From positions 310,001 to 374,000 of the forward strand of contig NZ_BAABIA010000002.1 of the NCBI RefSeq assembly GCF_039542385.1: a DNA stretch of 64,000 nt. Direction: 5' to 3'. Position 1 is the stretch's first letter. The number at the start of each line of letters is the position of its first letter. The notes below the pieces were generated by a model. It did not search any database, was not told the origin of the DNA, and saw nothing but the letters and a program-made list of their open reading frames with translations. The position numbers and the translations under genes are program-made. Source of the DNA: Prosthecobacter algae (GTDB lineage: Bacteria > Verrucomicrobiota > Verrucomicrobiia > Verrucomicrobiales > Verrucomicrobiaceae). Of this stretch, positions 29,401 to 38,512 are shown one piece after another.

Positions 29401-32400
29401 AAAAGCAGTCCCCCATCATTCACCGTCAGACTGCCACTGGTGAAGGCTGCGCCGGGGGTGTTAAACCGCACCGATTCCGTGACGCCAGCGACCATCGAGG
29501 AACCCTGGAGGTCCGTGTGCAAGCCAGCCCCGAGAGAATCATTGGCGTAACCGGCAAAGGCCACTACCTGACCCGAAGCATTCACCGAGGCCCAGTCGGT
29601 GGCAAAAGGCTGGCTGTCCGCAGCCGAACCAAAAGTAGCGTAAGAACCCAGGCGGGTTCCTTCAGCCACATCGCCCAACCGGATGCTGCCGCCTGCGATG
29701 CCCTGCAAATGAAGAGCCCCCCCACTGCTGCGGGTGCCCAAAGCAGCAATGTCAAGCTGGCCCGCCCCGATGGCCGCCAAGGCCGAACCACCTGCGCGGA
29801 TCTGCAAGGTGCCAAAGTTTTCCTGCCCACCGTCCACAGCCAAGGTGCCTCCACCCAGGAGCAGGCTGGCATTCAGCCCCACACGGCGGCCGGGTGCTGC
29901 ATCATAGCCTTCCAGCAGCAACAGCCCGCCCAGCACATTCACTCCTTCGACGGAGCCCGCCCCGGCGGTTGAGCCTTGCAGATTCACCTGCCCGGCCCCG
30001 ATTTTGGTGATCGAGGTATTGACCGGATTGGCCGCCGTGCCGCCATCCACTAGATTTGCGCGAATGCTGACTTCACCCCCAGGGGCGGCATAGAGCCGCA
30101 GATCCCTGTCGGCCAAGGTCGTGTAAGGGGTGAACCGGAGTGTGCCTGTGCCCGTGCCAAAGACGACTTCTCCCGAGCGGTTTTCACCGCCGATGGTGGA
30201 GTTGCCAGTGGTGTTGCCCAGCCCCCAGTTGCCGTGGCCAAAGATGTTGCCTGAGTCTGTGATGTCCCCGCCGACAGTCCACGAAGAGAGATTGAAAACC
30301 GAACCTTCATTGGCCAGCACGAAAGTGGCATTGGAGGTCGTGAGACCATCCGCCGTACCACTGGCGATGAGGCCGCGCCCACCTATGTGGAAACCGGACA
30401 TGGCATTGTCCGGGTTCAATGCTGCCGCTGCACCGGTGGTGTAAAAATCCCCCGAGCCGGAGTAGCGCAAGTAGCCACGCTTGAGGATGATCTGGCCCGC
30501 AGAATCATAAGGCTGCCAGAGCTGAACATTGGCCTCATTGGTGGTGGCGATGACTTCCATGCGCAGCACTTGGTTCTGATTGGCCGCAGTGACGGGTGCC
30601 CCGATGGCCCCCGAGGCATTATCACGGATCTGCCCCCGGAAATCGAGAATGCCGGCAGCCCCGGTGTAAGTGGTGAAAATACGGGACTCTGTGGCCTGCA
30701 CGCCTGCGGCAAGAAGACCGGCCCCGCCATAAATGTCGCCCTCGACAGTACCAATGTTGGTCGAGTTCACCAAGACACGCGGGATGAAGCTGCGTGTGTA
30801 GCCCGTGGCTCCGGCGCTGTCCACGTTGTCAAAGACGATGTTTCCACCCCAGGTGCCGCCCTGCTCAATCGACAAGGCGATGTTGTTCCCGCTGATGGTG
30901 CCCACACGGATGTCAGCTCCATAAACACTTGCCCCATGGCTGAGATAAAAATTGCCGCCGCCGGTCACATTCACGCTGTCACTCTGGCCGAGGGCAAAGT
31001 CACTGCGCGCATAGAGCGAGCCATGGTTCACATGGGTGGCCCCGGAATAAGTGTTGTAGCCAGTCAGTATGAGAGCGCCTGGACCGGTCTTGACCAAGCC
31101 ATTGGAGTTGGTGATGCCTGAGGCGATGGTCAGGGTGGTATTGTCACCGTCAATGCCCTCATACCCCTTCGGCTGGCCTGCCGTATCATATCGGGTGAAA
31201 AAGCCGCCCACATAAATGTGCGCTTCCTGCCCGGCGAAATCGAGTTCACCGCCGTTGATCTGGGAACGGATGTCGAGATTCGAGTTGCCGCTGTTGGTGA
31301 TGCCCATGCGGTCCAGCACACCAAAGTTAGCCGCCTGAATCATACCCGAAGCGACGGTGAGCTTGGTGTCATCCCGCATCTGCAACGTGGTGTGGTCTCC
31401 ACCCTGGGTCGCGGCAGAGGTGGGGTTCGCAGCCCCGTTCTGCACGTAGGTTTCAGAGTTGAAACTGAGTGAGTTCACCGTTTTCGAGGCATTGAGCGTT
31501 AACAGTGAATTTTGCCGGGTGGCACCGAACTGCCCAGACTGAAGCGAATCCGAATCACGACCCACAATTCGCAGATTCTGATCATTAGTTAGGCCCTGGT
31601 CATCCAGTGATACTGTGGTGGTGACGGCACCGTCTGGATTTGCCAACGTCTTGTATTCGGACAGCTCCAGCGGACGCAGAAAATGATTGCCGTTGCCATC
31701 GCTGTCCAACGTCACCAGCCTGAACGAGGTGTAGGATTCGTCAAAGCGCTGAGTCACACCATCCGAAGAGGCGACGAGCAGATCGCGGGTGCCGCCGAAG
31801 AAACCAGGAACAACAGGCGCATTGCCATTGAGGCCATTGCCCGTGCCAATGGCAAGGGGAGCCACATCCACCCGCAGGACAGCCTTGTCCGTGACATTGC
31901 CGCTGAAGAAATCACGTCCTGCAAAGGTCGTTCCTGAATCCAGATTCCGCAGATGTACCGAAGCCCCGGGCTGACGAACGATCTCCGTGAAATGCCAGCC
32001 CGCATAATCGCCCTGCAGACGGTTCGCGGTGACACCCGAGGTGGTTAGGTAGTCGGCACCCAGGTTGTACTCCAGCCCCAGCACCCCGGCCTGCGCCGTG
32101 AGGATGCCCGCTTTCTCAAAACCGGAATGGACGCCGCCTGTTGCATCCATGCGCAGGCGAATGTAGCCATCGGCGGTGATGGGCAGATTGTCTGGAAGAC
32201 GATCCCGGAATTCATCAATCGAGGTGCCGCCGGTGGACAGGTAGAAGATCGAATTGCGGTCCAGCCCCATACGCGTCAAACCACCCACGCTGCCGGCGCC
32301 GATGAGTCGCGATGTACCGCTGGCGGAAAGAAAAGCCCCAGTCCACTCAGGGGTGTTGCCATAGAGCCGCAGTTCACCGTTGCCGATGCGGGTGATGTTG

Positions 32401-35400
32401 CCCGTGCCAAACATGTCGCCACCGCCATTGTTGAGGTAGATGCTATGCGAGTTGAAGATCTTCAGCAGGGCATCCTCTTCGACATGGATTTGTCCCGTGA
32501 GGTTGTATGCACGACCCGTACCTGTAACCATGGAACGGATGGTGCCGCCGCCTTCGAAACCGCTGCCTCGCAGGGTCAGCCATTCGGCAATGGTGGGATC
32601 TGACGAAGTAAAGAACAGGTCCAGGCTCCCGTTCCCACCGATGACCGTGCTGTCGAGGAAGGAGCGGTGAGTGCCCAGAGCACCAGTGACCCCGGTGCTG
32701 CCTACCCCTTGCAAGCTGAGGACGCCGTCATTGATCCAGGTGATGCCGCCATAGGCATGGCCCATATTGGCAGGGGTGGAGCCATCCCCCAAAGGCGCAT
32801 ACCGAAACACCACCGTACCGCCACCATTGATGGTGAGATCTCCAATATCCGGATTCCGAACAGAGGAGGCCTCCCAAGGAGTGCCCAGGCTGTCTGAGAG
32901 GGTGTAACCATTGTCGGTATCTACAAGATTGTAATCACCGCTGATGAAACCATCGAAGGTCAGCACCTTGTTCGGATCCACACGCAGGGTGCCACCATTC
33001 CCACCGAGGAAAATGGTGCGACCGCTGTTGAGTTTTAGACTTTCGGTGACATGCAAAGTGCCCCCATTGAAGTGCAAATTTCCGCTATCAAGGATAGCCC
33101 ATGCCCCTGCATTATTACCCGCGGGAGTGCCGTCTAGAGTGACAAGTACGCCACTGGTGTAGCCGCTGCCCCCGTTAGTGACATTGATCGCACTGACGGT
33201 ACTCGTGCCCGTATTGAAGGTGACTATGGCACCACTGCCATTGCCGCCTAGCAACGAAGCAGCGGCACCAGTCTGGCTACCGGTGTAGCTGCTGCCCGCA
33301 TTAATGAGCACTACCCGTGAGATGGAGCCATTGACCTGACCAAGCTGGGAGTCGCTGCTGATCTGAAGCACCCCATTGTTTAGGTAGACGTTGCCTGTCA
33401 TTGTATTGTCTGCCGTCAGCACCGTGGTGCCGCTGCCTGCGTGGACGAGGTTCACCTTATTCGCCCCATCATTGGCAATGACTGAGCCGATGGTCATTAC
33501 CCCCTGGCCATAGTTATAAAGCATTAGATCATTGGAGCCTTGAGCCCAGGTGCTGGTGAGGCTGCCCCCCTGAATGCTGACACTGCCCGCGAGCGTCGCA
33601 GGCACCAGCAAACCTCCCTGGGACAAAGACAATGTACTCCCCGCCCCGATATCGAGCTGACCCGCAGCCCCAAAACGCAATGTCTGGCTCTCCGTGCTGC
33701 CTGAAAGGGCCATGCTGGCGGTAAGATTAGTGTGATTGGCCGCACCGAATGAGTCGTTCGTGTAGGCAGCAAAGGCCTGTACCCCAGTTGTCGCCTGCCG
33801 CCCCGCCCAGTCCGTGACACCGCTGGCGGTGCTGCCATAAACGGCCCAGCCGCCGATGAAAGCCCCAGCCGTGGTGCTCAGATCGGTGGCACTGATGTTG
33901 ATCGCTCCATTGCCATTTTCCATAAAGGCCAACGATGAGCCTGAGTCACGCCTCAGCACACGGGTAGCCGCACCCAGGGTCAGGGTTGTATTCTGCTGGG
34001 TAGTGGCGGAGCTCGCACCCTTCATTAGGTAGATGTTTCCATCCACAGTTTGGGTTCGCATGGCCGTGCCCACAGGCTGTTCCAGCACCAGGTTTCCTCC
34101 GCCCCAGGTGGTGATAGAGGCAAGGGCATTGGTGCCAGTGGTGCGTGTGCGGGCAAACTGGTTATCTCCGTTCATACCGCTCCAGACGGCAGTTCCTGCC
34201 ATGAAGTTCCAGCGGTCCACATTGGAGTTCCCCACCGCATTCCGATTGAAGACCACCGTCCCAGGACCCACGAGAGAAACGGAGGCATTGAAGCTGTCCG
34301 CCGTGGTGTTGCTATCCTCCAGCCGGGCATTGACCACCAGCGTGCCGCCGCGCACCTGAAGGAAGCGGAGGTCTCTCTCCGTATTGGAGTTCTGAAAGAG
34401 AATCCGGTAAGAAAGGCTGTTGTCGGCACTGCCTATGTAGGCCGTTCCGCTGGTGTGCTCGCCGCCCAGGGTGAGCGTGTGGTTGCGGTTGTTGTTGCTG
34501 ATGTTGATGCGGTCCGCGTAGTTCAGCACCTGATCTGCCCGAGTCAGCAGGACATGGCCATGATAAACGTTGGTGGCGGAATTGGCTACGCCGAGAGAGT
34601 TCTGCGGACCACCTAACCACATTTGATTCCAAGTGTTGTCTTGGGTGATTGCCGCCAGCGCATCGCTGGTCTGAAAGCCTGTGCCGTCCAGGCCGGTTGC
34701 GGCAGGATCATACTGGATGCGGAAGTATCCCTGGGTGGCAAAGATCGATCCCGTGGCATCCCATTGCTGGAAGACATTGACGTTCATCTCGTCGTGCCCA
34801 CGCATCTGAAAGACCAGTGAGTGGTTGCGGTCCAGCCGGGTCGCATTGTCACCTGTGGCACCCACATTGGCCAGGGAACCAGCCTCCGTGTCGCGAAACT
34901 GGCCACGGAAATTCAAAGTGGCACTTTCTCCGATAGAGGTGGAAATGACCGTTGGGTCGTTCCACGTGTCATTGTCGGACATGTTCTGATTGTTGGCGGT
35001 GTAGAGATTGCCATAGAGAGTCAGCGTGCCGTTATTGCGGGCGGTGATCACGTGGGTTTGGAATTCCCCAGAGCCGGATTCATCTGCGAGGTCGAAAATG
35101 ACATCACCTCCCCAGGTGCTGTGCGAGGCCCCTTCGTTGCGGAGAACAGTGCGGGTGGTGTCAAACGTGTTGGAAACGCGCAGGTTCACACCGCTGATGT
35201 TGGTGCCATACTCGAGGTAAAAATTGCCCGCACCACCCACCACCACTTCGCGGCCTTCCGCGCCAGCCCCCAGGGCACCCGGATGGCGTACCAGCAGGCC
35301 CCCTTGCTCGCTCACATAGACATTGCCAGAGAACTGGTTCCAAGTGTCCAGGTAGAGGTTATTGCGCCCCGTTTTCACCAGGTCGGTGGCGTTGATAATG

Positions 35401-38195
35401 TTGCTGCGCAGGAAGGCATTGCTGCCCGGCATGAAGGTGCCGAAGGAACCGCTATTGGCATCCAGATCATGACGAGAAAGGGCGGAATTGATGATGGCCG
35501 CCTGACCGTTCATGCTGATGCTACCGCCACGGATCACGGCCTCAGGGTTGGTGTTTACAGATTCGATGAAGGAGGTGAAATTGATGATGCCTGAATTGAT
35601 GGTGAGCGTGCGCCCTGGCTCAATGATGAGGTAGTCACGGGCGGCCACAGGCACAGCCTGCCCTGAGGTGCTTGCATTGAACCCGATGGTCAGGGAATTG
35701 ACCATCACATCCTGGGTCACATTCCGGTTGGCATAGTTATTGCGGCCCCCGGCGCTTTCCGGATCAATGTAGCGGTCTAACAACCAGTTTGTCCCAGCCA
35801 CCGGAGTGCCGCCCACGCTGTACTCACTGGCTGTCAGAGGCCGGAGATAGCCGTTATCCAACGTCATCAGCCCGAGGCCAGAGCCACCGAAGGCGTAGGC
35901 ATTTTGGATGGTGTAAGCCGTGCGATTGGCCGCCGCCCCGGTGGCTGCGGCAAAGCTGGCAGGCAGACTGCCGCCGAAAAGCCCTGGGATCACCTGCTGC
36001 GTGCTACTGCCTGGCGCGTTGGCCCCAACCAAAGGCAGTCCGCTTGTATCGTTAAGCTTCAGCCGGTCATCCGCAGCGCCAGTCCCCCAGGTGTGGCTGC
36101 CGTTCAGATTGTAGATTTTGAGGATGCCGCCGTTGCTCTGGGTGAGCGAAGCAAAGCTGCCATCGAACTGGCCACCGGCTCGGGTGTCGAGGTACAAATA
36201 ATTCGTGCCCGCAGTCACTGCCACGTGACCAAAGTTTTCCGTATTGGCCACCGTGACATCCGTTTCCAAGGTCAGGTATCCGTTCCGCAAATTCAGCAGC
36301 CCATTGTCATTAAGACGGTCATTGTTGTTGGCGCTCGCATAGACGGCATTTCCCGAATTGTTCAGCAGGGCCAGCGAGCCCCAGCGGCTGAGGGTGATGG
36401 AATCGGCCTGATTGAGGCTGCCCTGAGGCCCAGCCAGCGAGAGACTAAAGTACTGCGATTCCGCAGCCCCTGTCGGAGAGGTGTTTGTGTATTGCGAAGG
36501 AAGGAAACGCCCGGTGCTTTGTTTGACATGCACGTCACCATTGAAATTGGCATTGTTGCCGGTCAGCCTCAGTTCACGGTTACCTCTTTTGGTAAAGCCA
36601 GTGCCTTCATTGTCACCCGAAGTGTTGTCAATGACTCCCTGAATTTCGGTCAACCCAGGATGATCATAGCTGTCCGTAGCACTGTTATACCCCACCGCCC
36701 CGCCACCCATGCTGAAGATGTTTTCACCCATGCCGCCGCCGACCAAGTTAACAGTCGTCCCTGGCCCGAAGATGTGATCAAAGGTGCGCCCGGTTTCACC
36801 ATTGCCCTCACGGATCAGCGACCCGTAGTTCAGATTGATGGTGATATTGTCATAGGTCTCTACCACCTTTTGGTTAGGAACGTGGGTATTGCCCGTGCCC
36901 CAGTCTGTCCGGAAAATAAGCCGAGCGGCTGTCACGGCATTGCCAGAGAGATCACTCGCGAGACGGTTGGGATTGAAGGGATCCGACGTGCGGCTTCCCT
37001 GCGTGAGGTCCACCCCGTCAAAAGTGCCTTCATAATAGGCCACATTGATGGTCATGCCGTCAATCTGGTTGCCCCGGTCTGTACCGCCAATGAGGGCACC
37101 CCCCAGCAACCCGCCTTTGTTGCGGAACATGACCGCGCCTTCGTGGATGTTGATGGATGAACCCGCCGCATTGCGGATGTCCGCATTTTCAATCACTAGG
37201 TTCGCCGTGCCGATCTTGGTGAGATCATGGCCGCCCAAGTCGAAAACGGCAGCCATTTCTTCATCCCCGGTAGCATTGAGGTAGCGCTTGAGTTCCGTGC
37301 TGGAATAACCGCCCACAGAAGCATCGCCTGAAAGGGTCAGATGCGAAAGAGACGCCGTGCCAGCGGTGTTCACAAGCGCGCCCAGACCGTTCATCCCGGC
37401 GCCAGCGATGATGAAAATCTCCGTGTCATCGGCCTGCACATCATAGTCGCTGTCACGCAGATCCACGCGGCCACCGTTGTTGATGATGACTTCATTGCCC
37501 ACACCGCGTAATCCGGCGGCGCTTGCCCCAAAGTCATTTGAACTTCCACGTGCACCTCCCTCCAGCCTCAGCAAGCCGGAATTCACGACAATCTGCCCGG
37601 CAAAGTCATTCGTATTGTTATTCAGTAACAGATGACGGACGAAGTTCTCCCCATCATTGACGGCGAGGTTCATCATGGCTGTGCCCGTGACACCGCCGGA
37701 TATTTTTCCGGCCAATGTCAGCCCCAGGCTGTTGCCATTGGTATCGGCAATCAAAAAATCTACCGCACTGTTGAGCTGAATGGCCGAGCTGATCGTATCA
37801 TTCCCACTCTTACCTTGCTTGGTGATGAAAGCATTCCCCTCCGAGGCTTGCATCGTCAGCGTGCCACCCGCCAGGGTGAAGGAGTTGCCTCCGCTGAGGT
37901 CTCCTATCCGCAGCCCGCCAAGAGTCACGTTCGTGCCAGCGATGGCGGCATCAATGGTCACCGTGCGGTTTGCAGAGATGTTGTTGATGAGTTCGGCGAC
38001 TTGGTCCATCCCGTTGGGAACAGCCCCTTGCCAGCGCGTAACGTCACTCCAGTTTCCATTGGCCGAGGTGAGATTCCAGGAGCCTGTTGCGGGTGTCGTG
38101 GGATCCAAGGCCCATGCCGATGGAACGAAGGTGCCTAACAAGCTGATGGCCAGCCATAGACGGCGGCAGGAAAGGGTGTGATAAGGTGGATTCAT
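26463..38195 (-). CDS. Giant autotransporter-strand repeat surface protein with PEP-CTERM tail
   Basis: The single frame encodes 3910 residues. A signal peptide is cut near AWA-LD (residue 29). Most of the length is Gly/Asn/Thr-rich beta-helix with repeated autotransporter-associated strand units, such as YNTYSGATHVNHGSLYARSD, SNSYSGSTFVTGASTL, ADNTMTGNVYLNNGVLQISS and FNDYTGTTTVSAGTLQVGQG. There is no C-terminal beta-barrel; the end is VVPEPSRVLLLVVGVAFLFF followed by four arginines, the PEP-CTERM signal cut by an exosortase. It should be exported, trimmed and attached to or released from the envelope, perhaps in matrix or adhesion. No frameshift was seen. Confidence 0.9.
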   Translation of the reverse strand: MNPPYHTLSCRRLWLAISLLGTFVPSAWALDPTTPATGSWNLTSANGNWSDVTRWQGAVPNGMDQVAELINNISANRTVTIDAAIAGTNVTLGGLRIGDLSGGNSFTLAGGTLTMQASEGNAFITKQGKSGNDTISSAIQLNSAVDFLIADTNGNSLGLTLAGKISGGVTGTAMMNLAVNDGENFVRHLLLNNNTNDFAGQIVVNSGLLRLEGGARGSSNDFGASAAGLRGVGNEVIINNGGRVDLRDSDYDVQADDTEIFIIAGAGMNGLGALVNTAGTASLSHLTLSGDASVGGYSSTELKRYLNATGDEEMAAVFDLGGHDLTKIGTANLVIENADIRNAAGSSINIHEGAVMFRNKGGLLGGALIGGTDRGNQIDGMTINVAYYEGTFDGVDLTQGSRTSDPFNPNRLASDLSGNAVTAARLIFRTDWGTGNTHVPNQKVVETYDNITINLNYGSLIREGNGETGRTFDHIFGPGTTVNLVGGGMGENIFSMGGGAVGYNSATDSYDHPGLTEIQGVIDNTSGDNEGTGFTKRGNRELRLTGNNANFNGDVHVKQSTGRFLPSQYTNTSPTGAAESQYFSLSLAGPQGSLNQADSITLSRWGSLALLNNSGNAVYASANNNDRLNDNGLLNLRNGYLTLETDVTVANTENFGHVAVTAGTNYLYLDTRAGGQFDGSFASLTQSNGGILKIYNLNGSHTWGTGAADDRLKLNDTSGLPLVGANAPGSSTQQVIPGLFGGSLPASFAAATGAAANRTAYTIQNAYAFGGSGLGLMTLDNGYLRPLTASEYSVGGTPVAGTNWLLDRYIDPESAGGRNNYANRNVTQDVMVNSLTIGFNASTSGQAVPVAARDYLIIEPGRTLTINSGIINFTSFIESVNTNPEAVIRGGSISMNGQAAIINSALSRHDLDANSGSFGTFMPGSNAFLRSNIINATDLVKTGRNNLYLDTWNQFSGNVYVSEQGGLLVRHPGALGAGAEGREVVVGGAGNFYLEYGTNISGVNLRVSNTFDTTRTVLRNEGASHSTWGGDVIFDLADESGSGEFQTHVITARNNGTLTLYGNLYTANNQNMSDNDTWNDPTVISTSIGESATLNFRGQFRDTEAGSLANVGATGDNATRLDRNHSLVFQMRGHDEMNVNVFQQWDATGSIFATQGYFRIQYDPAATGLDGTGFQTSDALAAITQDNTWNQMWLGGPQNSLGVANSATNVYHGHVLLTRADQVLNYADRINISNNNRNHTLTLGGEHTSGTAYIGSADNSLSYRILFQNSNTERDLRFLQVRGGTLVVNARLEDSNTTADSFNASVSLVGPGTVVFNRNAVGNSNVDRWNFMAGTAVWSGMNGDNQFARTRTTGTNALASITTWGGGNLVLEQPVGTAMRTQTVDGNIYLMKGASSATTQQNTTLTLGAATRVLRRDSGSSLAFMENGNGAINISATDLSTTAGAFIGGWAVYGSTASGVTDWAGRQATTGVQAFAAYTNDSFGAANHTNLTASMALSGSTESQTLRFGAAGQLDIGAGSTLSLSQGGLLVPATLAGSVSIQGGSLTSTWAQGSNDLMLYNYGQGVMTIGSVIANDGANKVNLVHAGSGTTVLTADNTMTGNVYLNNGVLQISSDSQLGQVNGSISRVVLINAGSSYTGSQTGAAASLLGGNGSGAIVTFNTGTSTVSAINVTNGGSGYTSGVLVTLDGTPAGNNAGAWAILDSGNLHFNGGTLHVTESLKLNSGRTIFLGGNGGTLRVDPNKVLTFDGFISGDYNLVDTDNGYTLSDSLGTPWEASSVRNPDIGDLTINGGGTVVFRYAPLGDGSTPANMGHAYGGITWINDGVLSLQGVGSTGVTGALGTHRSFLDSTVIGGNGSLDLFFTSSDPTIAEWLTLRGSGFEGGGTIRSMVTGTGRAYNLTGQIHVEEDALLKIFNSHSIYLNNGGGDMFGTGNITRIGNGELRLYGNTPEWTGAFLSASGTSRLIGAGSVGGLTRMGLDRNSIFYLSTGGTSIDEFRDRLPDNLPITADGYIRLRMDATGGVHSGFEKAGILTAQAGVLGLEYNLGADYLTTSGVTANRLQGDYAGWHFTEIVRQPGASVHLRNLDSGTTFAGRDFFSGNVTDKAVLRVDVAPLAIGTGNGLNGNAPVVPGFFGGTRDLLVASSDGVTQRFDESYTSFRLVTLDSDGNGNHFLRPLELSEYKTLANPDGAVTTTVSLDDQGLTNDQNLRIVGRDSDSLQSGQFGATRQNSLLTLNASKTVNSLSFNSETYVQNGAANPTSAATQGGDHTTLQMRDDTKLTVASGMIQAANFGVLDRMGITNSGNSNLDIRSQINGGELDFAGQEAHIYVGGFFTRYDTAGQPKGYEGIDGDNTTLTIASGITNSNGLVKTGPGALILTGYNTYSGATHVNHGSLYARSDFALGQSDSVNVTGGGNFYLSHGASVYGADIRVGTISGNNIALSIEQGGTWGGNIVFDNVDSAGATGYTRSFIPRVLVNSTNIGTVEGDIYGGAGLLAAGVQATESRIFTTYTGAAGILDFRGQIRDNASGAIGAPVTAANQNQVLRMEVIATTNEANVQLWQPYDSAGQIILKRGYLRYSGSGDFYTTGAAAALNPDNAMSGFHIGGRGLIASGTADGLTTSNATFVLANEGSVFNLSSWTVGGDITDSGNIFGHGNWGLGNTTGNSTIGGENRSGEVVFGTGTGTLRFTPYTTLADRDLRLYAAPGGEVSIRANLVDGGTAANPVNTSITKIGAGQVNLQGSTAGAGSVEGVNVLGGLLLLEGYDAAPGRRVGLNASLLLGGGTLAVDGGQENFGTLQIRAGGSALAAIGAGQLDIAALGTRSSGGALHLQGIAGGSIRLGDVAEGTRLGSYATFGSAADSQPFATDWASVNASGQVVAFAGYANDSLGAGLHTDLQGSSMVAGVTESVRFNTPGAAFTSGSLTVNDGGLLFTSNYAGGVAIASGVGVITAAGRDLILHNYASAPVTLAGNITGSQNVVFTGIGETVLTGSNSYSGSTFVTGASTLTMDGISRLGTGPLNLNGGTVSLTGTGTDTYSANVVLGSGDGTVRVVDEDKVLVFRGVISSEANPVASLSGNPNSGGLRIEGAGTVQFGSRTDGATLVGVANTYTGLTILGDGVNSLRVDLQGGGANNTQHTPFGSTDSWTDGTIVKNNVTIEFSPQEGSPAGTDQVRYREWMQFGEQAGDQIYLNHTTRRQIVMDGFYNLVGDLNIRTQNALLPGSGTGNREFYFNPNEGGLTGAGNIVKTGAGSLYLYNSMTQWTGDLDLREGLTLQLMYPGASLESTGNILLGDPTGVSTSTVQYRVQARYGNSDTAVDSGRQTYLIPRDFSVRDNINQEVRIAGSYAPESTLDFTGDIYLGSGSTGGGGALSPNHVRFYYEDSTAYNAAVVGHQQHVLMNFRGNLSGSNNLMLDNTEDGSANSDPYDQFVTFLFAGDNSDFTGRVTIGAEQGVGTNNFDRDDNEIFRAGSATALTSANMVEMRNLSTFQTGGQGLTIGGLISNDGASTSGLYSFTSPTWDPTRQTTADLAAINANVDPASGTLHGATGTANYTPVGNSSAIVENASTTPGTLRIVQNGDTAWDVYFRDGVPSAQYEKSAATPGSLSIEKLGTGAATLTIFNDYTGTTTVSAGTLQVGQGGTGEWGFVSQGSTNAFTALTSTSGRIAGSTGTGMTTVMAGATLSGTGHVRGGLTVHGTLAPGDSVLTVVGVGRGTLFVGDGNGGDLVLNPGAILSMQVLGATLLDSELAAGNFVIGGFEYEDYISLLPWINPSSSAFPDYFGQTVPSSTAIVSAAHDHLEIGGGLTWNGGRIEVLPTDTGFIPSAGNVYNLLDWYGVADWGSFDAGSSRYLVGNGDDNGDLNLPDLSAYPHLRWDTGLFNSHGVLVIAVVPEPSRVLLLVVGVAFLFFRRRR

Positions 38196-38512
38196 CAGGC
38201 TGGTTGGGGCTGGTTGAGATGGACTGTCGACCGTGCAAAAGGCGGATCGGCAGTGCCTCTGAGGCCGCTACCGATTTAATTTCAGTTCGAATTTTGAACT
38301 GGTTCGGCATCTTGCGGCTATTAGACGATGGCTTGTCTGCGGCTAAGGTCTGACCAACTCCAAGGCAAAGCTTTGACCCCCATCAATACGCCAAAGCTTT
38401 ATCAATCCAGGCTTGCGGAAACATCGTCTTCGCGACTTGAGTATCCCTCCGCCTAACCATGCAACTGGCACCCCCCATCTGCTCCAGCCGCCCGCTTTCA
38501 AAGGTCCTCATT
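38196..38512. other. Divergent intergenic region with repeated motifs
   Basis: This 317-base gap separates the giant surface-protein gene (minus) from the NlpC/P60-like gene (plus). It holds an inverted repeat CAGTTC-N7-GAACTG (38283-38301), two copies of TGCGGCTA 25 bases apart (38313 and 38338), and two copies of the palindrome-containing CAAAGCTTT 26 bases apart (38366 and 38392). I see no gene in it. Spacing near two and a half helical turns suggests regulator sites, but no promoter boxes can be assigned with confidence. Confidence 0.4.

Noticed and set aside
26556-38138. Numerous plus-strand frames over the giant gene
   Set aside because: All are shadows of the 3910-residue frame; none has a recognisable domain or signal.
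26463-38195. CRISPR or tandem-repeat array within the giant gene
   Set aside because: The repeats are protein-level beta-strand motifs with no constant-length DNA repeats or unique spacers.
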